Shown here piece by piece: positions 1 through 6,276 of a stretch of 18,714 nucleotides of DNA. The DNA is from Erysipelotrichaceae bacterium. Its GTDB lineage: Bacteria; Bacillota_I; Bacilli_A; Erysipelotrichales; Erysipelotrichaceae. How positions within the stretch are numbered: position 1 is the first letter of the stretch; the number at the start of each line of letters is the position of its first letter. The notes under the pieces are model-generated. The model had not been told where the DNA came from. It was given only the letters and a program-made list of their open reading frames with translations, and made no database searches. Made by a program: the position numbers and the translations under genes. The DNA is taken from the NCBI GenBank assembly GCA_003520745.1, contig DOUE01000025.1, positions 79,352 to 98,065 on the forward strand, given 5' to 3'.

Positions 1-753
1 GTGCTTGAAATCTGGCATGAGTACCGCGACATGGGCCAAGCCGATAATTCCGATGGAAAGCCGGGGGATGTCCCGCCCTTACATTTGCTTGAAGAAGCGA
101 ACGTTTGCACGGGATGGCAGTTCATCGAAATCGATGAATCCGCCAAGACCGTCTACATCAATAACGCGTGTTCCAGCTTGGATGTCGGCGGGATCGCCAA
201 GGGATATGCCACCGAGATCGTCGCACGGTTGCTTGTCGATGAAGGATTGTCCGCAGGCATCGTCAACGCGGGCGGGAACGTCCGTTTGATCAACACGAAA
301 CCCGACGGGGCGAAATGGGCGGTCGGCATCCAGTCCCCCGATATCGAAAACACATCCGAATCGCTGGATACCCTCTACGCGGACAAATCGATGTCCGTCG
401 TCACTTCCGGGGATTATCAACGCTATTATATCGGACCCGACGACGTGGTTTATCACCACTTGATCGATCCTTCCACACTCTATCCCGCGCGTCAGGCGCG
501 CTCGGTTACGATTCTGATCGAGGATTCCGGTTTGGCCGACACCTTGGCGAAACCCCTCTTCATCCTTCCCTACGATCAAGCCCTGGCTTTCCTTGAGAAA
601 TTCAACGCCGACCATCCCGATGTCTTCATGGGTGCCGTCTGGGTCTATGATAAGGGAATGCAACCGGTCGGGACGCAAGCCATCGACGTCGGTGAGTTCT
701 CGCTGGTACACTCCGAAAACATCAAACCCTTCTCACGCCTATACAACGAATGA
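1..753 (+). CDS. apbE: FAD:protein FMN transferase (ApbE family), 5' end outside window
   Basis: ApbE enzymes transfer FMN from FAD to a Thr/Ser of target proteins such as Rnf/Nqr subunits and FMN-binding extracellular reductases. The 250 visible residues hold the family core: DVGGIAKGYA (about 61-70), the VNAGGNV turn (about 88-94), VVTSGDYQRYY (about 133-143), HHLIDPSTLYPA (152-163) and the metal-site helix beginning at AD (179-180). The N-terminal part (leader or lipobox and first FAD-binding elements) lies left of the window, so the GTG at position 1 is not taken as a start. Odd: in the last motif, where family members usually read D-x-L-[ST]-T, this protein has D180-T-L-A-K184, so the usual metal-binding Thr is Lys. 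It is followed directly by a terminator, so it is the last gene of its unit. Family call is firm; full activity is less sure. Confidence 0.9.
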   Translation: MLEIWHEYRDMGQADNSDGKPGDVPPLHLLEEANVCTGWQFIEIDESAKTVYINNACSSLDVGGIAKGYATEIVARLLVDEGLSAGIVNAGGNVRLINTKPDGAKWAVGIQSPDIENTSESLDTLYADKSMSVVTSGDYQRYYIGPDDVVYHHLIDPSTLYPARQARSVTILIEDSGLADTLAKPLFILPYDQALAFLEKFNADHPDVFMGAVWVYDKGMQPVGTQAIDVGEFSLVHSENIKPFSRLYNE

Positions 754-774
754 AGCCAAAAGCTTCATTTTTTT
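749..774 (+). terminator. Rho-independent terminator after apbE
   Basis: The stem AATGAAGC / GCTTCATT (749-756 with 762-769) has a CAAAA loop and the T-run continues to 774. The stem starts inside the apbE stop codon. The next promoter lies immediately downstream. Confidence 0.85.
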
Positions 775-796
775 GTGTTATCGTCAAAAAAAGGGC

Positions 797-802
797 TATA
801 AT
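797..802 (+). promoter_or_regulatory. -10 box of the LTA-synthase-like gene
   Basis: A perfect TATAAT sits 22 bases before the ATG at 824. The -35 is weak (TTGTGT at 773-778, spacing 18) and overlaps the end of the apbE terminator T-run. The implied 5' leader is only about 15 bases, just enough for the SD sequence GGGGTGG at 810-816. Confidence 0.6.
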
Positions 803-823
803 AATCCATGGGGTGGACTAAAA

Positions 824-2770
824 ATGAAGCAAAAACGTATTTTATCACCGATACGCCATTTTCAAATCTTGGCGGTTTCCTACTTCAGCCTCGAAATCCT
901 CTTTCGTTTATTGATGAATTTCGATCTTTTCAACGTGCAGATGCTGAGGATTCTGATGTTTACACTCACGCTCAGCGGACTACTTGTCTTGGTGACGATG
1001 CCGCTCAAGCCCAAACCCGCGATCATTCTCAACGGCGTCGTGCTTTTCGCGGCTTGTTTTCTCGGCTTTTCGCAAGTGTCCTACCGAAACTACATGGGCA
1101 ACTTCTTCTCCGTTCGACTCATCGGCATGTTCAACGAGGTCGCCAGTTATTCGGTCGACTTCATCTCCTATCTGCGACCCGTCTATTTCATCTGCTTTCT
1201 TCCCTTTATCGCCTATTTATACATGATCCGACGCAACCGCGACCGGATCGCGTTGTTCTCATGGAAAGAAACTTTGACCGGCTCGATGATCCTATTGACC
1301 CTTCATCTTTTTTCATTATTATCCTTGGGGTGGTGGGTCAACGAAATCGCGATCGTTCTTCCGAGGGAAATCTATTACGAACCGGTATTTTCCGAACCGG
1401 CGTTGCGCGAACTCGGCGTAGAGCGTTTCTTCATCCGGGATGTGGTGTATGCCTTATCCTACAACGCAAGCGACGTCGAGATTCCGGACAACGACAGTTC
1501 GAATACGCCCGATGATCCGCAGGACGTCGACGACCGGGTATTCGACGATACGCTTTGGATCCAACGGATGAACGAAGAAACCGACGAAAACATTCGCGAG
1601 ATCGATCGTTATCTGCTTTCAAGAGACATCACCGGTACAAACGAAGTGAGCGGGGTGTTGAAGGGTAAGAACGTGATCTATGTGTTGGTCGAAGCCATGG
1701 ACTGGCTAGCGATCGATGAAGTCCTGACGCCGACGCTCTACCGCTTGACGCAGGAAGGATTGCTTTTCGACCATTACTATGTCCCTCAGTACTCGTGCAA
1801 CACCGCGGAAAGCGAACTCATCTCCTTGACCTCATTGCTTCCGCATCCCGGAAGTTGCACGCAGGTGAAGTTCACGGACAACACCTATTCGCAGTCGATC
1901 TTGAATCTGTTTAAGAATGCGGGATACTTCACCACGTCCTACCATAACTTTTCCGATAAGTTCTATCCGCGATCCACAACCCACATTAATCTTGGATCGC
2001 AGAAATACTATAACGACGACGATTTAAACATTACGAATTTGGATGGCTGGCCAAGCGATGTCGAACTGATGGAAGAAGCCTTGGCGCATTTCATCGACGA
2101 AGACAAGTTCTTCAGCTATATCATCACGTCGTCCATGCATCTCCCCTATGATGTCGATTCGACCTTGGGCAACCGCTATTTGGAGGAAGTCCAAGCCCGC
2201 TATCCCGATGCACCGCTTACGATCCAACGTTATAAGTCGAAAGCGATGGAATTCGACCGGTCCATCGAAGTTCTGATCCAGGGTTTGGAAGATGCCGGAA
2301 AACTGGAGGATACGGTGTTGGTGCTTTATCCCGACCATTTCCCGCTGAAAACGGAGATCGATGAAATCATCGCGAATACGTCGCAGTTCGACCGTTCCTA
2401 CGGCATGGACCTCTATCGTTCGATGATGGTCATCTATAACCCCCTGCTTGAAGGACGGACGATCTCCACCGTGGCGAGCACCTTCGACCTCTTGCCGACG
2501 ATCACTAATCTTCTCGGGATCAAATCCGATCCCCGCTTGTACTTCGGACAGGACATCTTCGATCCGGAAGCCGACCACATGGTCTATTTCGCCAATGGGA
2601 ACTGGGTCCATCCGCTGGGGTATTATTCCGCCGCCGAAGGGAACTTCTTCCCCGATGATCCTCAAAACACGCTTAGCGAAGATGAAATCATCGCCTACAA
2701 CCAGAAAGTCAAAGACTACTTCGACGTATCGCATCAGATCTTGATTAGCGATTATTTCTCGAAACGTTAA
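824..2770 (+). CDS. LTA synthase family membrane sulfatase/phosphoglycerol transferase
   Basis: The 648-residue protein has an N-terminal membrane region (about five helices in the first 210 residues), a linker and an extracellular sulfatase-fold domain. The catalytic set of the LtaS family is present: metal ligand E290 in VEAMDW, the nucleophile-position Thr327 in CNTAESE, the FYPR arginine, the His of SSMHLPY, and D504-H505 in YPDHF. In LtaS these polymerise glycerol phosphate from phosphatidylglycerol on the outer face of the membrane; relatives act as primases or add phosphoglycerol to other glycans, and the sequence does not decide between these. ATG 824 is chosen because an SD (GGGGTGG) and a TATAAT lie just upstream and the hydrophobic N-terminus begins there; the frame is open further upstream through the terminator. 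The linker (about residues 213-250) is unusually acidic, rich in Asp and Asn. Monocistronic, closed by a terminator shared with pgi. Confidence 0.88.
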   Translation: MKQKRILSPIRHFQILAVSYFSLEILFRLLMNFDLFNVQMLRILMFTLTLSGLLVLVTMPLKPKPAIILNGVVLFAACFLGFSQVSYRNYMGNFFSVRLIGMFNEVASYSVDFISYLRPVYFICFLPFIAYLYMIRRNRDRIALFSWKETLTGSMILLTLHLFSLLSLGWWVNEIAIVLPREIYYEPVFSEPALRELGVERFFIRDVVYALSYNASDVEIPDNDSSNTPDDPQDVDDRVFDDTLWIQRMNEETDENIREIDRYLLSRDITGTNEVSGVLKGKNVIYVLVEAMDWLAIDEVLTPTLYRLTQEGLLFDHYYVPQYSCNTAESELISLTSLLPHPGSCTQVKFTDNTYSQSILNLFKNAGYFTTSYHNFSDKFYPRSTTHINLGSQKYYNDDDLNITNLDGWPSDVELMEEALAHFIDEDKFFSYIITSSMHLPYDVDSTLGNRYLEEVQARYPDAPLTIQRYKSKAMEFDRSIEVLIQGLEDAGKLEDTVLVLYPDHFPLKTEIDEIIANTSQFDRSYGMDLYRSMMVIYNPLLEGRTISTVASTFDLLPTITNLLGIKSDPRLYFGQDIFDPEADHMVYFANGNWVHPLGYYSAAEGNFFPDDPQNTLSEDEIIAYNQKVKDYFDVSHQILISDYFSKR

Positions 2771-2809
2771 AAAACGTGCCGGATGCAACTCCGACACGTT
2801 TTCTTTTTT
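2769..2809. terminator. Bidirectional terminator between the LTA-synthase-like gene and pgi
   Basis: The hairpin has arms AAAACGTGCCGGA (2771-2783) and TCCGACACGTTTT (2790-2802) with one mismatch. It is followed by T6 on the plus strand (2804-2809) and preceded by A6 (2769-2774), so it can stop both convergent genes. Confidence 0.85.
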
Positions 2810-2811
2810 GA

Positions 2812-4083
2812 CTAGATTTTCCCTAAAAGACGGAACATGTTTTTCTTATAGACTTCCACGCCCGGTTGGTTGAACGGGTTGACATCCAAGAGATAGACGG
2901 ACATCGCGCAAGCGATGAAGAAGAACTGGGCGATATATCCGAAGGTATAGGCCGAAGTGTCCGGTACCGTCAAAATCAGATTGGGCACGTTCCCTGTATC
3001 ATGATGTGCTTCCAACGTCCCCAGGCAGGCTTTCTTATTCACTTCATCCAACGACTTCCCGGCAAGATAGTTCATATGGTCAAGGTCGTCGGCATCCGTG
3101 GGGAACACCATGTCCAACATCGGTTTTTCCACCAGGAACAAGGTTTCAAACAAACACTTCCCGCCATCCTGGATGAATTGACCCATGGAGTGCAGGTCGG
3201 TCGAGAAATTGACGCTGGCCGGCAACAAGCCTTTTTCTTCCTTGCCTTCCGATTCGCCAAACAGCTGTTTCCACCATTCCGCCAACATCGTCAGCTGGGT
3301 TTCATAGGAGACGAACATCTCCGCCGCATACCCCTTCTCTTCCATGATCCGACGGCAGACCGCATACTGATAGGCGGTATTGGTCGCAAGGTCGGGATGG
3401 TTGAAGGTGTTGGCTGCATCCAGCGCGCCTTGTAGGATCGCGTCGACATCGATGCCCGCGACGGCGATCGGAAGCAATCCGACCGAAGTCAACACCGAGT
3501 ATCGTCCGCCGATATCATCGGGGATGCTTAAGGTCGCATAGCCTTCCTTGGTTGCGAAGTCTTTCAGGGTCCCGCGGACTTTATCCGTCGTCGCGATGAT
3601 GCGGGAACGGGCTTCTTCTTTTCCGTATTTAGTTTCCAAGAACTGTTTCAAGAGTCGGAACGCCATGGCGGTCTCCGTCGTCGTCCCGGATTTCGAAATG
3701 ACGTTGACCACGACGCTCTTGTCTTTGATTTTTTCGAGTAATTGAACAATATAGGGTGCGGAGAACGTGTTCCCTACGAAGAGGATTTCGATTTCGCGTT
3801 TCGGAAACATCCCTTGAACCATTTCGATGGCCGCACGCGAACCCAGATACGATCCGCCGATACCGCAGACAATGAAGACATCGGCTTTTTCCCGGATCTC
3901 CCCGGCAAGTTTCTTCACCAAATCGTATTCGGTTTTATCATAGGTCGTCGGCCAATCGTACCAGCCCAGGAAATCATTCCCCTTACCGGTCTTCTTCACC
4001 AACATCTCATGGATTTCAGCGACTTTACCCGCATATTCGGGCATCGTTTCGCAATGGGCGTACGTCGTATCCAGTTTAATCAT
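2812..4083 (-). CDS. pgi: Glucose-6-phosphate isomerase
   Basis: Cytoplasmic enzyme interconverting glucose-6-phosphate and fructose-6-phosphate in glycolysis and gluconeogenesis. The 423-residue length is near the about 450 of Bacillus-type PGI. Diagnostic motifs are GGSYLGSRA, the phosphosugar loop VISKSGTTTE, the first PGI signature around DDIGGRYSVLTSVGLLP, HHDTGNVPN, and the C-terminal signature NPFNQPGVEVYKK near the end. ATG at 4083 is chosen because AGGAG lies just upstream and the protein then starts with the usual short lead-in; a longer in-frame reading to 4158 would run through the neighbouring gene. The start lies inside the 3' end of the S1-domain gene (8-base overlap), so translation is probably coupled. 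Confidence 0.97.
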   Translation of the reverse strand: MIKLDTTYAHCETMPEYAGKVAEIHEMLVKKTGKGNDFLGWYDWPTTYDKTEYDLVKKLAGEIREKADVFIVCGIGGSYLGSRAAIEMVQGMFPKREIEILFVGNTFSAPYIVQLLEKIKDKSVVVNVISKSGTTTETAMAFRLLKQFLETKYGKEEARSRIIATTDKVRGTLKDFATKEGYATLSIPDDIGGRYSVLTSVGLLPIAVAGIDVDAILQGALDAANTFNHPDLATNTAYQYAVCRRIMEEKGYAAEMFVSYETQLTMLAEWWKQLFGESEGKEEKGLLPASVNFSTDLHSMGQFIQDGGKCLFETLFLVEKPMLDMVFPTDADDLDHMNYLAGKSLDEVNKKACLGTLEAHHDTGNVPNLILTVPDTSAYTFGYIAQFFFIACAMSVYLLDVNPFNQPGVEVYKKNMFRLLGKI

Positions 4084-4447
4084 GTTTGAGCTCCTTTTTC
4101 GCGGTTTCGATCCAACCGTCAAGCTGTTCGGCCAACGAGCCGAACCCGATTTTCGCATTGGGCAAGCGGCTGGCGCTCCCCATCTGTTTACGTTCTTTGC
4201 GAAGCGACGGAGGGTTCAACGCCTTGAGTGAAAGCCGTAGCTGATGTGTTTTTTCATCCACGTCCAACACCTTCAATTTGATTTTATCCCCGACGTTCAT
4301 AAACAGCGCGACATCCCGGACAAACCCTTCTGAAAGTTCCGAAATATGGACTAAACCCGTGGTATCCGCATCCACCGAAAGGAACGCTCCGTAGGGTTGG
4401 ATGCCGGTAACCGTGGCTTCAACGACTTGTCCGATATGGTATTTCAT
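4076..4447 (-). CDS. cvfD: S1-domain RNA-binding protein, CvfD/YugI type
   Basis: A 123-residue protein with a single N-terminal S1 (OB-fold) domain, residues 1-75: GQVVEATVTGIQPYGAFLSV, GLVHISELSEGFV and LDVDEKTHQLRLSLKAL are typical of the YugI/general stress protein 13/CvfD family, which binds RNA and influences post-transcriptional regulation in streptococci and bacilli. The C-terminal 45 residues are basic, then low-complexity and helical. The start has a strong SD (GGAGG at complement 4454-4459). It is first in a two-gene unit with pgi and overlaps it by 8 bases. The S1 family is certain; equivalence to CvfD rests on size and context. Confidence 0.88.
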   Translation of the reverse strand: MKYHIGQVVEATVTGIQPYGAFLSVDADTTGLVHISELSEGFVRDVALFMNVGDKIKLKVLDVDEKTHQLRLSLKALNPPSLRKERKQMGSASRLPNAKIGFGSLAEQLDGWIETAKKELKHD

Positions 4448-4463
4448 CTAGGGTTCCTCCGAC

Positions 4464-4480
4464 TGTGATATTATATCACA
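4464..4480. promoter_or_regulatory. Perfect palindrome (putative operator) in the divergent promoter
   Basis: TGTGATA-TTA-TATCACA is a perfect 7+3+7 inverted repeat. Read on the minus strand it contains TATAAT (complement 4470-4475), so it covers the -10 box of the S1-pgi unit. It also overlaps the expected -35 position of the rightward promoter (4497-4502). A bound protein could therefore control both directions. It is not followed by a T-run, so it is not a terminator. The TGTGA/TCACA ends recall CRP/FNR-type sites, but the centre is 7 bases rather than 6. Confidence 0.6.
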
Positions 4481-4496
4481 CCCGTTTTTTTTATGG

Positions 4497-4502
4497 TATA
4501 AT
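4497..4502 (+). promoter_or_regulatory. Extended -10 promoter of the PAP2-like/NifU-C unit
   Basis: TATAAT is preceded by TGG (4494-4496), giving an extended -10; the -35 is poor. The transcript would start near 4509, directly before the SD GAGGTGA (about 4510-4516), so the leader is very short. Confidence 0.7.
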
Positions 4503-4520
4503 GTTTCACGAGGTGAAGAT

Positions 4521-4976
4521 ATGTTAGGAAACATGTATCCGTTCTGGGCTGCGATCACTGCGAATCTTCTTGCGCAGGTCCTAAAGCCGATTCTTCTTTA
4601 TCTTCATCTTGGCGAATGGAAGCCGGCCTTGGCGACGGATAGCGGAGGCTTTCCGAGTTCCCACACCTCGACGGTGACAGCGCTGTGCCTGTCGATCGGG
4701 ATTCAGGAAAGATTCTCGTCTTCCTTGTTTGCGGTCACGCTGATTTTCGGTTTGATCGTCGCCTATGATGCGGCCAACGTACGTTATTATGCAGGGCAGA
4801 ACATACAAATCACGCAACAGTTGATCAAGGATATCCAGATTCTGACGCAAACGAAACTGGACGATCCGATCTACTTGTTGAAAGTCAAAGAAGTGTTGGG
4901 ACATAAATGGATCGAAGTCATCGGAGGGGTCGCCGTCGGTTTGACGGTCGCCAGCCTGATGTACTTCATGCGATGA
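4521..4976 (+). CDS. Divergent PAP2 family membrane protein (YuiD/DUF212 type)
   Basis: A 151-residue integral membrane protein. It carries the family hallmark GGFPSSHTSTVTAL (42-55), the YDAANVRYYAG segment (82-92) and the C-terminal GHKWIEVIGGVAVG, which together resemble the three phosphatase motifs of PAP2 enzymes in a compact divergent form. The family includes Bacillus YuiD; substrates are not established, and a lipid-phosphate role is only inferred from fold resemblance. Usually R or RR follows the YDA motif, matched here by VRYY. First gene of a two-gene unit, with the NifU-C gene 7 bases downstream. Confidence 0.88.
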   Translation: MLGNMYPFWAAITANLLAQVLKPILLYLHLGEWKPALATDSGGFPSSHTSTVTALCLSIGIQERFSSSLFAVTLIFGLIVAYDAANVRYYAGQNIQITQQLIKDIQILTQTKLDDPIYLLKVKEVLGHKWIEVIGGVAVGLTVASLMYFMR

Positions 4977-4983
4977 GGTGCAC

Positions 4984-5223
4984 ATGGAAAGCAATCTAGA
5001 AGAACAAGTCATCGACGTTCTTGAAAAAATAAGGCCTTACCTTCAGCGGGACGGCGGGGATGTCGAATTCGTACGCATGGAAGAGAATGGAAGGGTCATC
5101 GTTCGGGTCTTCGGAGCCTGCGTCGGATGCAGCGCCATCGACAGCACGATCAAACTCGGCGTCGAAGCCCTGTTGATCGATGAAGTTCCGGGTGTGACCG
5201 AAGTCATCGTCGAAGAAGACTAA
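4984..5223 (+). CDS. NifU C-terminal domain Fe-S scaffold protein
   Basis: A 79-residue single-domain protein of the NifU-C/Nfu type (similar in kind to Bacillus YutI): LEEQVIDVLEKIRPYLQRDG at the front, then GACVGCS with the CxxC pair C46/C49, and an acidic C-terminus. Such proteins carry or transfer [4Fe-4S] clusters, usually as dimers bridged by the CxxC. The ATG at 4984 is preferred over an in-frame GTG at 4978 because the GAGGTG at 4975-4980 then serves as its SD. It is probably co-transcribed with the PAP2-like gene upstream and closed by the terminator at 5224. Confidence 0.93.
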   Translation: MESNLEEQVIDVLEKIRPYLQRDGGDVEFVRMEENGRVIVRVFGACVGCSAIDSTIKLGVEALLIDEVPGVTEVIVEED

Positions 5224-5248
5224 AAAACGCGGGAAACCGCGTTTTCTT
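5222..5248. terminator. Bidirectional terminator after the NifU-C gene
   Basis: Arms AAAACGCGG (5224-5232) and CCGCGTTTT (5237-5245) enclose a GAAA tetraloop. T-rich tails exist in both directions (A6 at 5222-5227 gives T6 on the minus strand). It can also end the small minus-strand gene at 5327-5455. Confidence 0.85.
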
Positions 5249-5326
5249 ACGTCTGTTTGTTTTTCGTTGTGGGATTACATATGGTTAGGGAGAGAAATCA
5301 CTCCGGGGATGAATGAATTGTCAGTT

Positions 5327-5455
5327 CTAGTTGACGCTCGCAAAAATTTCGACCAACTCGCCTACGATTTTGTATCCGATCGCAAACTTCATGATCGCGA
5401 AGTACGCAAGCCCGGCGACCACGCCGATCAAAATCCTACTTTTCTTTTCTTTCAT
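5327..5455 (-). CDS. Small single-pass membrane protein, 42 residues, unknown function
   Basis: The peptide starts MKEKKSRILIGVVAGLAYFA: a basic cytoplasmic head, then one hydrophobic helix of about 20-24 residues, then a short amphipathic, acidic tail ending in SVN. Support for it being real: an SD (AAAGGACGG) about 8 bases before the ATG, a near-consensus promoter at 5565-5593 in the right direction, and the terminator at 5222-5248 downstream. The frame is open upstream to 5593, but that extension lies over the promoter and lacks membrane character. I recognise no family. It sits head to head with the MpsC-family gene, so a role in the same membrane process is possible but only inferred. 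Confidence 0.6.
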   Translation of the reverse strand: MKEKKSRILIGVVAGLAYFAIMKFAIGYKIVGELVEIFASVN

Positions 5456-5564
5456 GTCGACCGTCCTTTCTCTTATGTCAATCAAAGGCCATTCAGGATG
5501 CCAAGTCCGAATTTCGTTAACGGAATCATCCAAGACACCGTCCTCATGGATCTTTATTACCCAT

Positions 5565-5593
5565 ATTCTAGGAAAACCGGCATCCTGTGTCAA
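5565..5593 (-). promoter_or_regulatory. Near-consensus sigma-A promoter for the small membrane gene
   Basis: Read on the minus strand: TTGACA (complement 5588-5593), a 17-base spacer, then TAGAAT (complement 5565-5570). This is the best promoter match in the window. The predicted start near 5558 leaves a leader of about 100 bases before the ATG at 5455, in which I see no clear structure. Confidence 0.75.
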
Positions 5594-5654
5594 TCGTTAC
5601 GCCCCTGACTTTGTGGTAAAAACCGAGCCTGAAGACCGATGGAATCATGCTTTC

Positions 5655-5683
5655 TTGACGCACCGATTCTCTTATGTTATTAT
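5655..5683 (+). promoter_or_regulatory. Sigma-A promoter of the MpsC-family gene
   Basis: TTGACG (5655-5660), a 17-base spacer, then TATTAT (5678-5683) preceded by TGT, an extended -10. Predicted start near 5690, giving a leader of about 45 bases. The promoter is head to head with the one at 5565-5593. Confidence 0.75.
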
Positions 5684-5734
5684 CCTTCCATATATCCGAC
5701 GGGATGTATGAATATAAGGATCCAAGGTGGTCAC

Positions 5735-6091
5735 ATGACAAAGGGACAAATCGAGTCGAAAATCAGCGAGGCGATCAGCAAGTTCGAAGTCGAGTATATG
5801 GGACGAGGTCCGGAGAAGATCCGGACGATCATCTTTCAAGACCTGATCCTGATTCGCTTGAAAGGGTTTCTCAGTGTTTCCGAGAAGAATCTTTCAGTTT
5901 CGAAAGAAGGTATCGACCTCGTCAAGAAGTCGCGGATCGCTCTCTTCGAAAACGCCAGAAGCGTTTTGGAAGATGTGGTCACGTCGATCATCGATGTTAA
6001 GGTCATCAGTACGTACTCGGATGTCAGCACGAAAACCGGTGAAAAAATCATCGTGATCGTCGTTGACAGAGACATCGAGGAATTGCTGTAA
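5735..6091 (+). CDS. mpsC: MpsC family protein (formerly DUF2294)
   Basis: A 118-residue soluble protein. The opening (MTKGQIESKISEAISKFEVE), the conserved YMGRGPEK segment, the FQDLILIRLKGFLSVSEK strand and the ending around VISTYSDVSTKTGEKIIVIV match the MpsC/DUF2294 family. In Staphylococcus aureus mpsC lies with mpsA and mpsB, whose products form a membrane-potential-generating system taking up inorganic carbon; the part played by MpsC itself is unclear. No MpsA or MpsB is present here. ATG 5735 is chosen for its SD AAGGTGG (5724-5730); the open frame further upstream crosses the promoter. It has its own promoter and terminator. The downstream neighbour is a bicarbonate-using PEP carboxylase. 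Family call is good; function is inferred. Confidence 0.8.
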   Translation: MTKGQIESKISEAISKFEVEYMGRGPEKIRTIIFQDLILIRLKGFLSVSEKNLSVSKEGIDLVKKSRIALFENARSVLEDVVTSIIDVKVISTYSDVSTKTGEKIIVIVVDRDIEELL

Positions 6092-6137
6092 CACGATTGG
6101 AAGACGAACTGAAAGGCGATGGCCAGTCAAACGTAAG

Positions 6138-6183
6138 CCAATGATGAAAGTTAGGACATTAACTTTTCACCATTGGTTTTTTT
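6138..6183 (+). terminator. Rho-independent terminator between mpsC and PEP carboxylase
   Basis: A long hairpin with arms CCAATGATGAAAGTTA (6138-6153) and TAACTTTTCACCATTGG (6160-6176), with one mismatch and one bulge, followed by T7 (6177-6183). It should end the mpsC transcript. I see no convincing promoter between it and the PEP carboxylase gene, so partial read-through cannot be excluded. Confidence 0.85.
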
Positions 6184-6276
6184 GTCCAAGTTAACCGAAT
6201 CATCATTCATTAGAAGTCATCTTCGACCGCTTATCGAAATTTGACCCGCAAATCAACCCATCTTTGGAGGAAAGAC

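Noticed and set aside
79..711. 210-codon frame on the minus strand under apbE
   Set aside because: Antisense to clear ApbE motifs, with no start signals of its own.
2024..2797. Long open frame (257 codons) on the minus strand, opposite the LTA-synthase-like gene
   Set aside because: It is fully antisense to a gene with an intact catalytic set, has no SD, and its peptide looks like a shadow of the GC-rich coding strand.
4464..4480. CRP or Rex binding site
   Set aside because: The ends fit, but the centre is 7 bases where those sites have 6; kept only as an unassigned palindrome.
5459..5544. A second short ORF in the leader of the 42-residue gene (about 21 codons, minus strand)
   Set aside because: It has no SD and no further support; regarded as chance.
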